The notes beneath the pieces are model-generated. The model searched no databases, was not told the origin of the DNA, and saw only the letters and a list, made by a program, of their open reading frames with translations. DNA of 64,000 bases from positions 25,759-89,758 of the forward strand of contig NZ_CALEMI010000031.1 in NCBI RefSeq assembly GCF_937910895.1, read 5' to 3'. The position numbers were made by a program, and so were the translations under genes. Every line of letters starts with the position of its first letter. Position 1 is the first letter of the stretch. This DNA is from an uncultured Dokdonia sp. GTDB taxonomy: Bacteria > Bacteroidota > Bacteroidia > Flavobacteriales > Flavobacteriaceae. Positions 14,212 through 23,695 of the stretch are shown here, piece after piece.

Positions 14212-15189
14212 ATGAGAACAATCCAATTTAGAGAAGCGATATGCGAGGCGATGAGCGAGGAGATGCGTCGGGATGAGGCTGTATATTTAATGGGCGAAGA
14301 AGTCGCCGAATATAACGGAGCTTATAAAGCATCAAAAGGAATGCTGGACGAGTTTGGTCCTGACCGTGTTATAGATACTCCTATTGCAGAGCTTGGCTTT
14401 GGAGGTATAGGTGTAGGAAGCACGATGACGGGATGCCGACCTATTATAGAGTATATGACATTTAACTTCTCTTTGGTGGGTATTGATCAGATTATTAATA
14501 ATGCGGCAAAGATCAGACAGATGTCTGGAGGGCAATTTCCTTGTCCTATTGTTTTTAGAGGTCCGACAGCTTCTGCAGGACAGTTAGGAGCAACGCACTC
14601 ACAAGCTTTTGAAAACTGGTTTGCAAACACGCCTGGACTTAAAGTCATTGTGCCTTCTAATCCGTATGATGCAAAAGGACTTTTAAAAGCAGCGATTAGA
14701 GATAATGATCCTGTGATCTTTATGGAGTCAGAGCAAATGTATGGCGATAAGGGAGAAGTGCCAGATGGAGAATATATATTGCCTATTGGTGTTGCAGAGA
14801 TTAAAAGAGAAGGTACAGATGTAACCATCGTTTCTTTTGGAAAAATTATAAAAGAAGCTTATAAAGCAGCAGACGAGCTTGCAAAAGATGGAATTTCTTG
14901 TGAGATTATAGATTTACGCACAGTACGCCCTATGGATCATAAAGCGATTATGGATTCTGTAAAGAAAACAAATCGTCTGGTAATTCTTGAAGAAGCATGG
15001 CCTTTTGGAAATGTATCAACAGAAATTACGTACCAAGTACAATCACAAATTTTTGATTATTTAGATGCGCCCATCATAAAAATAAATACAGCAGATACAC
15101 CAGCACCGTATTCGCCCGTTTTATTTGCAGAATGGTTGCCTAATAGCGAAGATGTCATAAAAGCTGTTAAAAAAGTACTATACAGATAA
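14212..15189 (+). CDS. pdhB: Pyruvate dehydrogenase E1 component, beta subunit
   Basis: 325 residues. The thiamine-diphosphate-binding half starts with AICEAMSEEMRRDEAVYLMGEEV, continues with IAELGFGGIGVGSTMTGCRPIIEYMTFNF (about 59-87), and the C-terminal transketolase domain has EIIDLRTVRPMD (about 232-243). With an alpha subunit it decarboxylates pyruvate to feed the dihydrolipoyl acetyltransferase. The alpha and E2 genes are not adjacent, so the complex is encoded at dispersed loci. A strong terminator follows. Confidence 0.94.
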   Translation: MRTIQFREAICEAMSEEMRRDEAVYLMGEEVAEYNGAYKASKGMLDEFGPDRVIDTPIAELGFGGIGVGSTMTGCRPIIEYMTFNFSLVGIDQIINNAAKIRQMSGGQFPCPIVFRGPTASAGQLGATHSQAFENWFANTPGLKVIVPSNPYDAKGLLKAAIRDNDPVIFMESEQMYGDKGEVPDGEYILPIGVAEIKREGTDVTIVSFGKIIKEAYKAADELAKDGISCEIIDLRTVRPMDHKAIMDSVKKTNRLVILEEAWPFGNVSTEITYQVQSQIFDYLDAPIIKINTADTPAPYSPVLFAEWLPNSEDVIKAVKKVLYR

Positions 15190-15213
15190 AACGTACGTTA
15201 ACGTAACCATAAT

Positions 15214-15250
15214 AGAGCTTCATTAGTAATGATTAATGAAGCTCTTTCAT
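15214..15250 (+). terminator. Terminator after pdhB
   Basis: Twelve-pair stem AGAGCTTCATTA/TAATGAAGCTCT (15214-15225, 15234-15245) followed by TTTCATTTT. Confidence 0.85.
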
Positions 15251-15257
15251 TTTATAT

Positions 15258-17801
15258 ATGAATATTTATAGAATACTAATACTCGTATTATTTTTTCCAT
15301 TTGTTATGGTCTCTCAGACCAAAGTAAGTGGTGTTGTATTTGATGAACAAGATAATCCTGTTCCGTTTGCAAATGTTGTCTATGTAGGATCTAATGAAGG
15401 TACTATTACCAATGAAAATGGACGTTTTTATTTAGAATCAAAAGAAACCTGGGAGAAGATTCGTATTTCTTTTCTAGGTTTTGCAGAAAAAGAAATCACA
15501 CTTACGTCTCGTGTCAACTATGATATGAAAATAGTACTTGCAGAAGAAGCAGCTACTATGGACGAAGTATTTATTTACTCTGGAAAAACGTCTAAGAAGA
15601 ATAATCCAGCCATTGATATCCTACGTAAAATATGGGCTCGTAAAAAACAAAATGGACTTAGTCAATTTAGGCAATATGAGTATGACAAGTACGAGAAAAT
15701 TGAATTTGATCTCAATACGATAGATAGTGCTTTAATCAATAGTAAACTCTTCAAAGGCATGGAGTTTATTTTTGAACAGACAGATACTTCTAGAGTAACA
15801 GGAAAAACGTATCTGCCTATTTTTGTGAATGAAGCTGTCTCTAAAGTCTATGGGAATAATGAAACCAATAAAGAAAAAGAAGATTTACTAGGGAATAAGA
15901 ATAGTGGTTTTAATGAAAATCAAACCATCATCGGTTTTGTAAAAGACTTATACAACGATTATGATGTATATCAAAATTACCTAAAGTTTTTTGACAAAAC
16001 ATTTACAAGTCCTATAAGCCGTACTGGAATTCAAACCTACAACTATGTACTTGCAGACAGTACGTACATAGATAATAAATGGTGTTATAATATTATTTAC
16101 TACCCTCGCCGTACAAATGAACTTACCTTTAAAGGAGATTTTTGGGTAAACGATTCTACTTGGGCGATTAAAGAAATTAATATGCAACTCTCTAAGAGTG
16201 CAAACATTAATTGGGTAAAGGAAATTTATCTAGAGCAAGAATTTGATATTGTAAACGACACCACCTTCTTGCTAAAAAGAGATTACTTCTTATCAGATTT
16301 TGCTTTTAGAAAAAAAGAAGAATCTAGAGGACTTTACGGGAAGCGAACCACCCTGTATGATAACTATGTCTTTAATCAGGAAAAAGACAAAGAGTTTTAT
16401 GAAAAAGAAGTGTACTATTATGACAAAGACGTCTACAATAGAGATGATGACTTCTGGAAAGAAAACAGGAAAGAAGAATTAAGTGCTGATGAAAAGGGAG
16501 TGTATAAAATGCTAGATACGCTTAAGACCGTAAAAAAGTTTAGAAATCTTTATAACTTAGGTTCTGTGCTAGCTTCAGGATATTGGGAGTTCCCGAGTCT
16601 TAATCTTGACTATGGTCCTATCTTCTCTACATTTGGATTTAATGAAGTAGAAGGATTACGTGTCCGTACAGGAGCAAGAACCTATTTTGGACAAAATGAT
16701 TTATGGAGAGCAGAAGGATTTTTAGCTTACGGGTTTAAAGATCAGAAATTCAAATTTGGCGCCTCAGCAAAATGGCTGATCGATAAGAAAAGTAGGTTGA
16801 TTTTTTCTGGAGGATATCGGCAGGATGTGGAGCAAATAGGAGCGAGTCTTACCACATCTAGAGATGTGCTGGGAAGGAATTTAGCTTCCTCTTCGCTAGT
16901 GAATACTGCAGCCAACGATAAGTTAACATCCATCCAATTGGTGAATTTTGCGGTAGAGATAGAACCGATTCGAAATCTACAATTCCGTACAGATTTTTCT
17001 TTGCGAAGTCTTGAATCGGCATCAGATACATTTAATCTTGAATATTTTACAGACGATTCAGAAACAACAACCAAAGGAGATCTTACGCAAACAGAAGTTG
17101 TCTTTACAACCATTTGGGAACCAGGTAAAAAAACCTCTGGTTTTGGTGTAGAACGACGCGTGGTTAATGAATGGTTTCCAAGTTTCTTTTTAAGTTATAC
17201 AAGAGGTCTTGAAGGCACATTAAATAGTGATTTTGAGTATGATAGGTTACAATTTTCTTTTAGAAAAGCGATACGTGTAGGAGGCTTTGGGCAGCTTAGC
17301 GTTTCTACAGAAGTAGGGAAAACCTTTGGCGAAGTTCCATTAGCATTATTAAGTCCTGTACCTGGAAATCAATCGCTATTTTCTATCTTTAATACCTATA
17401 GTCAGCTTAATTTCTACGAATTTGTGACAGATGAGTATGCTTCTGTGCAATTAGAACATAATTTTGGAGGTCGTTTATTCTCTCGTATTCCGTTTTTAAA
17501 GAAATTAAATCTTAGAGAAATTGTTGGTATTCGAGGCATTGTTGGTAATATTTCTCAAGAAAATATTGATCTGAACAGACCAGCCTTTGAGAATCTTAAA
17601 TTTATTCAAAACGATGTGCCTATTTCAACATTAACCCCTGCCGATATTGCACCAACATTAGAGCCTTACTTTGAGTATAGCTTTGGAGTGGGTAATATAT
17701 TTAAGGTATTTCGTATTGATGTTAACTTTAGGGGTAATTATAACGATCTTCCTGATGCGCGTACTTTTGGAGTTACAGGATCATTTGGGTTCTATTTCTA
17801 A
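15258..17801 (+). CDS. DUF5686 outer-membrane protein with carboxypeptidase-regulatory-like domain
   Basis: 847 residues. A signal peptide (about 1-19) is followed by a CarboxypepD_reg-like beta domain (SGVVFDEQDNPVPFANVVYV, about 23-105), then a long DUF5686 region. The C-terminal part has the alternating aromatic/polar strands of an outer-membrane barrel and ends in ...GSFGFYF with a terminal Phe. The family is common in Bacteroidota; its substrate is unknown. No operon partner is apparent. Confidence 0.85.
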   Translation: MNIYRILILVLFFPFVMVSQTKVSGVVFDEQDNPVPFANVVYVGSNEGTITNENGRFYLESKETWEKIRISFLGFAEKEITLTSRVNYDMKIVLAEEAATMDEVFIYSGKTSKKNNPAIDILRKIWARKKQNGLSQFRQYEYDKYEKIEFDLNTIDSALINSKLFKGMEFIFEQTDTSRVTGKTYLPIFVNEAVSKVYGNNETNKEKEDLLGNKNSGFNENQTIIGFVKDLYNDYDVYQNYLKFFDKTFTSPISRTGIQTYNYVLADSTYIDNKWCYNIIYYPRRTNELTFKGDFWVNDSTWAIKEINMQLSKSANINWVKEIYLEQEFDIVNDTTFLLKRDYFLSDFAFRKKEESRGLYGKRTTLYDNYVFNQEKDKEFYEKEVYYYDKDVYNRDDDFWKENRKEELSADEKGVYKMLDTLKTVKKFRNLYNLGSVLASGYWEFPSLNLDYGPIFSTFGFNEVEGLRVRTGARTYFGQNDLWRAEGFLAYGFKDQKFKFGASAKWLIDKKSRLIFSGGYRQDVEQIGASLTTSRDVLGRNLASSSLVNTAANDKLTSIQLVNFAVEIEPIRNLQFRTDFSLRSLESASDTFNLEYFTDDSETTTKGDLTQTEVVFTTIWEPGKKTSGFGVERRVVNEWFPSFFLSYTRGLEGTLNSDFEYDRLQFSFRKAIRVGGFGQLSVSTEVGKTFGEVPLALLSPVPGNQSLFSIFNTYSQLNFYEFVTDEYASVQLEHNFGGRLFSRIPFLKKLNLREIVGIRGIVGNISQENIDLNRPAFENLKFIQNDVPISTLTPADIAPTLEPYFEYSFGVGNIFKVFRIDVNFRGNYNDLPDARTFGVTGSFGFYF

Positions 17802-17877
17802 TGAAATCTAATACGTAGTAACCTTATAAATGTTAATTGGAGGAATCCCATATTTTTTATTAATTTGTACTAGATAG

Positions 17878-18273
17878 ATGTTTACGATGAGTACTTTGGT
17901 TCAACAGATTAAACTTGATTTTGCTACGATAGATTTGTATGATACCTATGTGGTATGTAGTGTCCACCAAGGAGAATCTTTGGATATTGATCGAGTGGTG
18001 CTGTTACATAAGACCTATCGGAAGCATTATGGGGATAAGCAATACGGGTATATCTTTGACCGCACGTCAAGCTTTACCATAAATCCTATCTCCTACATGC
18101 AATGTCCTTACTATCCAGATGTGACTGCATTTGCAATTGTAGCGCCCAATCCTGATGTAAAGAAAACCGTTCTTTTTGAAGAGAAGTTTTCAAAGATGCC
18201 GTTGCTCATTTTTGACACCTTAGAAGAGGCGCAAGTGTGGATGGAAGCACATCATCGTAAACTTGGGATTTAA
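17878..18273 (+). CDS. Hypothetical protein, SpoIIAA/STAS-like size and fold
   Basis: 131 residues without signal peptide or membrane segment. A mix of short strands and helices, ending in a helix EEAQVWMEAHHRKLGI, is like small flavobacterial STAS/SpoIIAA-like proteins, but no motif settles it. The start could be the ATG at 17878 or the in-frame ATG three codons later (17887). Confidence 0.6.
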   Translation: MFTMSTLVQQIKLDFATIDLYDTYVVCSVHQGESLDIDRVVLLHKTYRKHYGDKQYGYIFDRTSSFTINPISYMQCPYYPDVTAFAIVAPNPDVKKTVLFEEKFSKMPLLIFDTLEEAQVWMEAHHRKLGI

Positions 18274-18401
18274 TTAGATTTATAGCTAATTAAGCTTCTT
18301 AAAAAATCGAGCTTTTCCAATACTTATAGCGCGCGAAATTTATGTGCTTTTAAAATATTTGATCTCACATTCATTCCTAACTCAAACTTAACATAGGATT
18401 C

Positions 18402-18433
18402 TTTGTCTAAACCGCTATTTCAGCGTACTTTTG
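18402..18433 (+). promoter_or_regulatory. Strong Bacteroidota-type promoter
   Basis: TTTG (18402-18405), 20-bp spacer, TACTTTTG (18426-18433): both elements match the family consensus. The next gene, ppa, starts at 18665, so the leader would be about 225 nt. The gap 18274-18664 otherwise holds only the palindrome at 18522. Confidence 0.6.
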
Positions 18434-18521
18434 CACCCCGAAAACGAATAATTTATAGTTAAAGGATATTTATCTAATTGGTTTTCAATAATTTAGATAC
18501 TTTTTTTAAATTTCTGGGTAC

Positions 18522-18535
18522 GCTTTCGCGAAAGC
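18522..18535. repeat. Palindrome in the ppa leader
   Basis: Perfect core inside TACGCTTTCGCGAAAGCG (18519-18536). It lies between the predicted promoter and the ppa start. Confidence 0.9.
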
Positions 18536-18664
18536 GAAGTTTAGATTGAACTCGTTGAAGTACGAAAGTGTAGAATTAATTAGGCAAATCTGGTTTTAGA
18601 TCTCTAGGATCACTAAAAAATAAGACAAGAATAGTGCCTTTTAAAATACCCGCTTTTGCGGTAA

Positions 18665-19198
18665 ATGAATATGACAACAGATAAAATAAAGACGTTTGAT
18701 GTACTTATCGAAATCCCAAAAGGAAGTCGTAACAAGTACGAGTATGATTTTGAATTGAAGAAGATACGTTATGATCGTATGATTTTTTCATCGATGATGT
18801 ATCCTGCAGATTATGGTTTTATACCAGAAACATTAGCACTAGATGGAGATCCTCTAGATGTACTGGTGTTGGTGACAGAGCCTACGTTTCCAGGATGTGT
18901 TATTGAAGTAAAGCCAATAGGCGTTTTTCACATGGCAGATGAGAAAGGTCCAGATGAGAAAGTGATATGTGTTCCAATTAGCGATCCTATAGCAAATAAC
19001 GTAAATGATCTTTCTGAGTTAAATCCGCATTTAATAAAAGAAATAGAACATTTCTTCCAAGTATATAAAGATCTTGAAGAGAAAAAAGTTGATGTAGGTG
19101 GATGGGGAGATGTACAGGAAGCAAAAGAAATTGTTGTAAAATGTATAGAACGTTACCAAGATAGTGACGTGCCACGCAGCGAAGTAAGTATCTACTAA
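18665..19198 (+). CDS. ppa: Soluble inorganic pyrophosphatase (family I)
   Basis: 177 residues, the bacterial family I size. The metal-binding signature DGDPLDVLVL is at about 59-68. IPKGSRNKYEY (18-28) and PADYGFIPETLA supply the phosphate-binding Lys, Arg and Tyr. It hydrolyses PPi in the cytoplasm and lies directly upstream of the membrane pyrophosphatase gene, separated by a terminator. The start could also be the second ATG two codons later. Confidence 0.95.
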   Translation: MNMTTDKIKTFDVLIEIPKGSRNKYEYDFELKKIRYDRMIFSSMMYPADYGFIPETLALDGDPLDVLVLVTEPTFPGCVIEVKPIGVFHMADEKGPDEKVICVPISDPIANNVNDLSELNPHLIKEIEHFFQVYKDLEEKKVDVGGWGDVQEAKEIVVKCIERYQDSDVPRSEVSIY

Positions 19199-19226
19199 AC
19201 GACACTTTTTAAAAGAATTAGCCATA

Positions 19227-19257
19227 AGCCACAATCCTTTGGATTGAGGCTTTTTTT
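19227..19257 (+). terminator. Terminator between ppa and hppA
   Basis: AGCC-ACAATCC pairs with GGATTG-AGGCT around a TTT loop, followed by seven T. Confidence 0.7.
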
Positions 19258-19319
19258 GTTCGCTCTGATTTCCTACATTAGCCACGCTTAAAAAATAATT
19301 AAACCAAAAAGAATATTAT

Positions 19320-21746
19320 ATGGAATCAATGATGATTTATATGCCTATTGCAATGGCGATATTAGGGCTAATTTATATGGGAGTAAAGCGCTCTTGGGTA
19401 CTAAAACAAGATGCGGGAGATGGTAAGATGAAAGAAATTTCAGATCACATTTACGAAGGGGCTTTAGCTTTCTTAAGTGCAGAATATAAGTTGCTTACGA
19501 TATTTGTGGTAATTGTTAGTGTTTTATTGGCGATTGTTTCGTTTGTAGTACCTACTACACATTGGCTTATCGTAATTGCATTTATTTTTGGAGCTATATT
19601 TTCTGCTTTTGCTGGAAATGTAGGAATGAAAATAGCCACAAAAACCAATGTAAGAACCACACAAGCAGCTCGTACAAGTTTACCAAACGCACTTAAAATC
19701 TCCTTTGGTGGAGGTACTGTAATGGGACTTGGTGTTGCAGGTCTTGCTGTTTTAGGACTTACATTGTTCTTTATCTTTTTCTTTCACTTCTTTATGGGTG
19801 GAGTATGGACTAATACGATGGATATGACGATCGTTCTTGAGACCCTTGCAGGTTTCTCTTTGGGAGCGGAATCTATTGCACTTTTTGCACGTGTAGGAGG
19901 TGGTATTTATACAAAAGCCGCCGATGTAGGAGCAGATCTTGTAGGGAAAGTAGAAGCAGGGATTCCAGAGGATGATCCTCGTAATCCAGCAACGATTGCA
20001 GATAACGTAGGAGATAACGTAGGAGATGTAGCAGGAATGGGAGCCGATTTATTTGGATCGTATGTAGCTACCGTACTTGCGGCGATGGTACTCGGTAATT
20101 ATGTGATTAAAGATATGGGTGGAGATGTTGCAGATGCCTTTGGAGGTATCGGACCGATCTTATTACCTATGGCAATTGCAGGTGTAGGAATTATTATTTC
20201 TATTATAGGAACTATGCTTGTAAAAATAAGCAGTAATGATGCAAAAGAGTCTCAAGTCATGGGGGCTCTTAATAAAGGAAACTGGACGTCTATTATCTTA
20301 GTCGCTGTGGCTTGTTTTGGATTGTGTACTTGGATGCTTCCAGAAACGATGCAAATGGAATTCTTCGGAGAAGGATTACAAGAGATTTCTTCTATGCGTG
20401 TGTTTTATGCAACACTAGTAGGATTGGTGGTAGGAGCGGTGATTTCTTCGGTGACAGAATATTATACAGGGTTAGGTAAAAAACCAATTTTGAAAATTGT
20501 ACAACAATCAAGTACAGGAGCAGGAACCAATATTATTGCAGGTCTTGCCACAGGGATGATCTCTACATTCCCTTCTGTATTGTTATTTGCAGGTGCTATT
20601 TGGGCATCGTATGCATTTGCAGGTTTTTATGGAGTAGCACTGGCTGCTTCTGCAATGATGGCAACAACTGCTATGCAGTTAGCTATTGATGCTTTTGGAC
20701 CTATATCTGATAATGCGGGTGGAATTGCTGAAATGAGTGAGCAAGAGCCTATCGTACGTGAGCGTACAGACATCTTAGATTCTGTAGGAAATACAACAGC
20801 AGCAACAGGAAAAGGATTTGCGATTGCTTCGGCAGCATTAACGTCTTTAGCCTTATTTGCCGCGTATGTCACCTTTACAGGAATAGACGGAATTAATATA
20901 TTTAAAGCGCCAGTTCTTGCAATGCTTTTTGTAGGAGGAATGGTACCTGTCGTGTTTTCTGCATTAGCGATGAATGCTGTTGGAAAAGCAGCCATGGAAA
21001 TGGTACAAGAAGTGCGTCGCCAGTTCAGAGATATTCCTGGCATCATGGAAGGTACTGGAAAGCCAGAATATGATAAATGTGTGGCGATTTCAACAGAAGC
21101 TTCTTTAAAAGAAATGGTATTACCTGGATTATTAACTATTGGTTTCCCATTAATTATTGCTTTTGTACCATTACTTTTTGGTATGGATAGTTTAGCCATT
21201 GCTGAAATGTTAGGAGGTTATATGGCTGGAGTTACTGTAAGTGGTGTGCTTTGGGCCATCTTCCAGAATAATGCTGGAGGTGCTTGGGATAATGCAAAAA
21301 AATCTTTTGAAGCAGGTGTAGAGATTAATGGTGAGATGACGTATAAGGGTTCTGATGCACATAAAGCAGCAGTAACTGGAGATACGGTAGGAGATCCATT
21401 TAAAGATACATCAGGGCCATCTATGAACATTCTTATTAAGCTTACGTGTTTAATTGGTCTTGTCATCGCTCCAATCCTTGGAGGTCATACAGAAGAAGGT
21501 CTTGCTATTACTACAGAGGATGGTACAACCGTAGCTATTATGCAAGATGGGAAAATCAAGGAAACTCGTGAAGTGCAAAAAGAAGTACGTGTTGAAATAC
21601 GTGAAGAGAATGGTCAGTTTGTAGGTGAAGTTATTACTACTGTAGATGATAATGGAGAACGTACAGAAGAAGTTAAAACATTTAAAGGAACCGAAGCTGA
21701 GGTAAGAGCACAAGTAGAGGCTTATAAAAACACCATGAAAAATTAA
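19320..21746 (+). CDS. hppA: Membrane-bound ion-translocating pyrophosphatase
   Basis: 808 residues with about 16 membrane helices. The catalytic loop reads [47 protein letters not shown], around residues 196-242. It uses PPi hydrolysis to pump Na+ or H+ across the inner membrane. The loop [10 protein letters not shown] has Ala and Gly where K+-independent enzymes carry Lys and Thr, so a K+-dependent type is expected from family knowledge. The last 60 residues form an extra charged tail beyond the final helix. Confidence 0.95.
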   Translation: MESMMIYMPIAMAILGLIYMGVKRSWVLKQDAGDGKMKEISDHIYEGALAFLSAEYKLLTIFVVIVSVLLAIVSFVVPTTHWLIVIAFIFGAIFSAFAGNVGMKIATKTNVRTTQAARTSLPNALKISFGGGTVMGLGVAGLAVLGLTLFFIFFFHFFMGGVWTNTMDMTIVLETLAGFSLGAESIALFARVGGGIYTKAADVGADLVGKVEAGIPEDDPRNPATIADNVGDNVGDVAGMGADLFGSYVATVLAAMVLGNYVIKDMGGDVADAFGGIGPILLPMAIAGVGIIISIIGTMLVKISSNDAKESQVMGALNKGNWTSIILVAVACFGLCTWMLPETMQMEFFGEGLQEISSMRVFYATLVGLVVGAVISSVTEYYTGLGKKPILKIVQQSSTGAGTNIIAGLATGMISTFPSVLLFAGAIWASYAFAGFYGVALAASAMMATTAMQLAIDAFGPISDNAGGIAEMSEQEPIVRERTDILDSVGNTTAATGKGFAIASAALTSLALFAAYVTFTGIDGINIFKAPVLAMLFVGGMVPVVFSALAMNAVGKAAMEMVQEVRRQFRDIPGIMEGTGKPEYDKCVAISTEASLKEMVLPGLLTIGFPLIIAFVPLLFGMDSLAIAEMLGGYMAGVTVSGVLWAIFQNNAGGAWDNAKKSFEAGVEINGEMTYKGSDAHKAAVTGDTVGDPFKDTSGPSMNILIKLTCLIGLVIAPILGGHTEEGLAITTEDGTTVAIMQDGKIKETREVQKEVRVEIREENGQFVGEVITTVDDNGERTEEVKTFKGTEAEVRAQVEAYKNTMKN

Positions 21747-21778
21747 AGATTCAATTAATTAATTGTATTATAATTATA

Positions 21779-21806
21779 AAAGAGCTCGCTATATGCGAGC
21801 TCTTTC
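21779..21806 (+). terminator. Terminator after hppA
   Basis: Eleven-pair stem AAAGAGCTCGC/GCGAGCTCTTT (21779-21789, 21795-21805), short T-rich tail. Confidence 0.8.
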
Positions 21807-21909
21807 AGTTTAAATATGATCGTTTTTACATTTTTTAACAAAGCTTATAAATCTTTTGACACAATAAGTGGAGGATAGGTAGTAGTTTTAAGAAAACAAA
21901 AATAAAACT

Positions 21910-22443
21910 ATGATTTTACCAAAAACAAAAGTACCATCGTTAGAAATTCCATTGATTAATGGCGCTAATTGGGTATTAAGCGAACAAACACCAGAAAACT
22001 TTGTACTTGTTGTTTTCTACAGAGGTTTACACTGTCCTGTGTGTAAACAACAATTAGAAGAACTAACAAATAATTTAGATAAGTTTATAGACCGCGGTAT
22101 CCATGTAATCGCAGTTAGTACAGACAGTAAAGAGCGAGCTATAAAAACGGGAGAAAAATGGGATATTACATCACTACCGTTAGGATATAACCTTTCATTA
22201 AAGAAAGCTCAACAATATGGTTTATTTATATCAGAAGGGATTTCTGATAAAGAACCTAATTACTTTACAGAACCAGGACTTTTCCTTATAAAACCAGATG
22301 GAACACTCTTCTTCTCTTCCATACAATCTATGCCTTTCGCTAGACCTCAATGTAGTGACCTGTTAGATGGGATAGACTATATTATGAAAAATGACTATCC
22401 ATCAAGAGGAGAAGTCAAAGAAATTAAAGATATAGAAGCATAA
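21910..22443 (+). CDS. Peroxiredoxin-like AhpC/TSA family protein
   Basis: 177 residues of thioredoxin fold. The active-site segment VVFYRGLHCPVCKQQLEEL (Cys42, Cys45) resembles the AhpC/TSA branch with a CxxC instead of the lone peroxidatic Cys. No signal peptide, so it should act in the cytoplasm on peroxides or as a thiol reductase. It is a single-gene unit closed by a strong terminator. Confidence 0.85.
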   Translation: MILPKTKVPSLEIPLINGANWVLSEQTPENFVLVVFYRGLHCPVCKQQLEELTNNLDKFIDRGIHVIAVSTDSKERAIKTGEKWDITSLPLGYNLSLKKAQQYGLFISEGISDKEPNYFTEPGLFLIKPDGTLFFSSIQSMPFARPQCSDLLDGIDYIMKNDYPSRGEVKEIKDIEA

Positions 22444-22482
22444 ATTGAATTTTGCTTTTAGATAGCATGTATTTCATATATC

Positions 22483-22520
22483 CAAATAACGCCTGATTAT
22501 TAATAGTCAGGCGTTATTTG
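22483..22520 (+). terminator. Terminator after the peroxiredoxin-like gene
   Basis: Fourteen-pair stem CAAATAACGCCTGA/TCAGGCGTTATTTG (22483-22496, 22507-22520). Confidence 0.8.
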
Positions 22521-22591
22521 TTGGTATAGAAAGCAATTACCACAAAACTAGCATTCTTTATATCGATTAAAAATGTAAAAGAGACGTATGC

Positions 22592-22605
22592 GCTTTCGCG
22601 AAAGC
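22592..22605. repeat. Palindrome with extended flanks, copy 1
   Basis: Perfect core. The surrounding ~50 bp (from TTAAAAATGTAAAA to GTATATTTAAAA) closely match those around the copy at 23657-23670, so here the repeated unit is larger than the palindrome. Confidence 0.9.
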
Positions 22606-22620
22606 GTATATTTAAAACAT

Positions 22621-22651
22621 GAAAAATGGTCGAAATTTCTTCCGACCATGA
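22621..22651 (-). terminator. Probable terminator for the lipoprotein gene
   Basis: On the minus strand ATGGTCGGAA pairs with TTTCGACCAT (one mismatch) and is followed by TTTTTC. It is about 180 bp beyond the stop at 22832, with a structured repeat between. Confidence 0.6.
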
Positions 22652-22669
22652 CCAACAGTTAGCTTTATT

Positions 22670-22831
22670 TTATTAATGAAACGCTGTTTTGTAAAGTCTG
22701 AAAGACGCATACAAAATAGCTAGTTAAACTAATCCCGCTGAAAATCGGGATCCATGGTTTAATACCTCAACCCTTATATCGATTTTTAGTGTCCAGAGTT
22801 CGCGCTCTAGGGTTTACTCTTTTATTATTTT
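22670..22831 (+). repeat. Structured intergenic repeat, copy A
   Basis: About 160 bp with three successive hairpins: GCTGTTTTGTA/TACAAAATAGC, a TCCCGCTGAAAATCGGGA hairpin, and CCAGAG/CTCTAGG. Copy B (26520-26677, opposite strand) aligns along the whole length; copies C and D are shorter. No open reading frame. Confidence 0.75.
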
Positions 22832-23389
22832 TTATCTAACAAAAGTAAACGTTGAGTTCTTAAGTAATGTCTCAGATACTCCATTAATTGTCGTACTCGT
22901 ACTTTCATCAATGCTAAGGACAAGACTAGTGCTTGTAAGTTCTACAATGGTAGCAGTCTTTATTTTACCACCTGAATCCATTGTTAATTCATCCTCTACA
23001 AGGTTCCAATTTGTTAAAGAGTTTATTAAATTTAAATTATCAATAATAGATGTAGAAACGACGTCTCCGTTGGATTCAGTTATTTCTTCATTTATTGAAT
23101 ATAAACCTTCTCTGGTAATTACATTTGGATTTGCTTCAAAAGTAATTGTATACTCTCCATCAAAATTAGCTCCTTCAATATTTTGAACGGTAGCGATTCC
23201 ATTGGTAATACTAGTCATAGATCCAGAATAAGATACATCAATTCCAGTCCAAGTACCTAGGAGATCAGCATCTTCCGTATCGACAGTAGCTACTATAGGA
23301 TCTTCTTCGTTTGTGACAATTGCATCTGTAGAACAAGAAAGAATTGTGCATAACAGATAAATAAATAGGGATAACTTAAAAAATTTCAT
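22832..23389 (-). CDS. Hypothetical lipoprotein
   Basis: 185 residues. Signal peptide with lipobox (FIYLLCTILSC, lipidated Cys19). The rest is a beta-rich domain with LLGTWTGIDVSYSG near residue 44 and regular strands, reminiscent of lipocalin-like flavobacterial lipoproteins. No catalytic motif. No function can be assigned. Confidence 0.75.
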   Translation of the reverse strand: MKFFKLSLFIYLLCTILSCSTDAIVTNEEDPIVATVDTEDADLLGTWTGIDVSYSGSMTSITNGIATVQNIEGANFDGEYTITFEANPNVITREGLYSINEEITESNGDVVSTSIIDNLNLINSLTNWNLVEDELTMDSGGKIKTATIVELTSTSLVLSIDESTSTTINGVSETLLKNSTFTFVR

Positions 23390-23656
23390 AATAATTTGGG
23401 GTTTTTATGAGCCTGCAAAACTACTTAATTCTTAGAAATCAACCTACATTATATTAACATTTCTTTTAAAAACATCGACAAAGAGTTATTTTGTATCGTC
23501 AAAAAACACAAGCAAAGCAGAGTGTATCGCTAATAAATTAATTTTTAGTGTTTTTAAATTAATCAGTTTCAGCTTCCCTTTTTTCTGATGTACATGAATA
23601 AATTCATAAGATTGGAACCCTTTAGGTTACTTAAAAATGTAAAAAGAGAAGTATAC

Positions 23657-23670
23657 GCTTTCGCGAAAGC
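23657..23670. repeat. Palindrome with extended flanks, copy 2
   Basis: Perfect core in a 24-bp symmetric stretch (23652-23675), 25 bp before the App1-like gene. The remaining 23390-23650 region shows no other recognisable signal. Confidence 0.9.
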
Positions 23671-23695
23671 GTATATTTAAAAAAATAAAGAAGGT

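Noticed and set aside
20627..21199. Long reverse frame within hppA
   Set aside because: Antisense of a highly conserved membrane pyrophosphatase; the composition is a by-product of Gly/Ala-rich codons.
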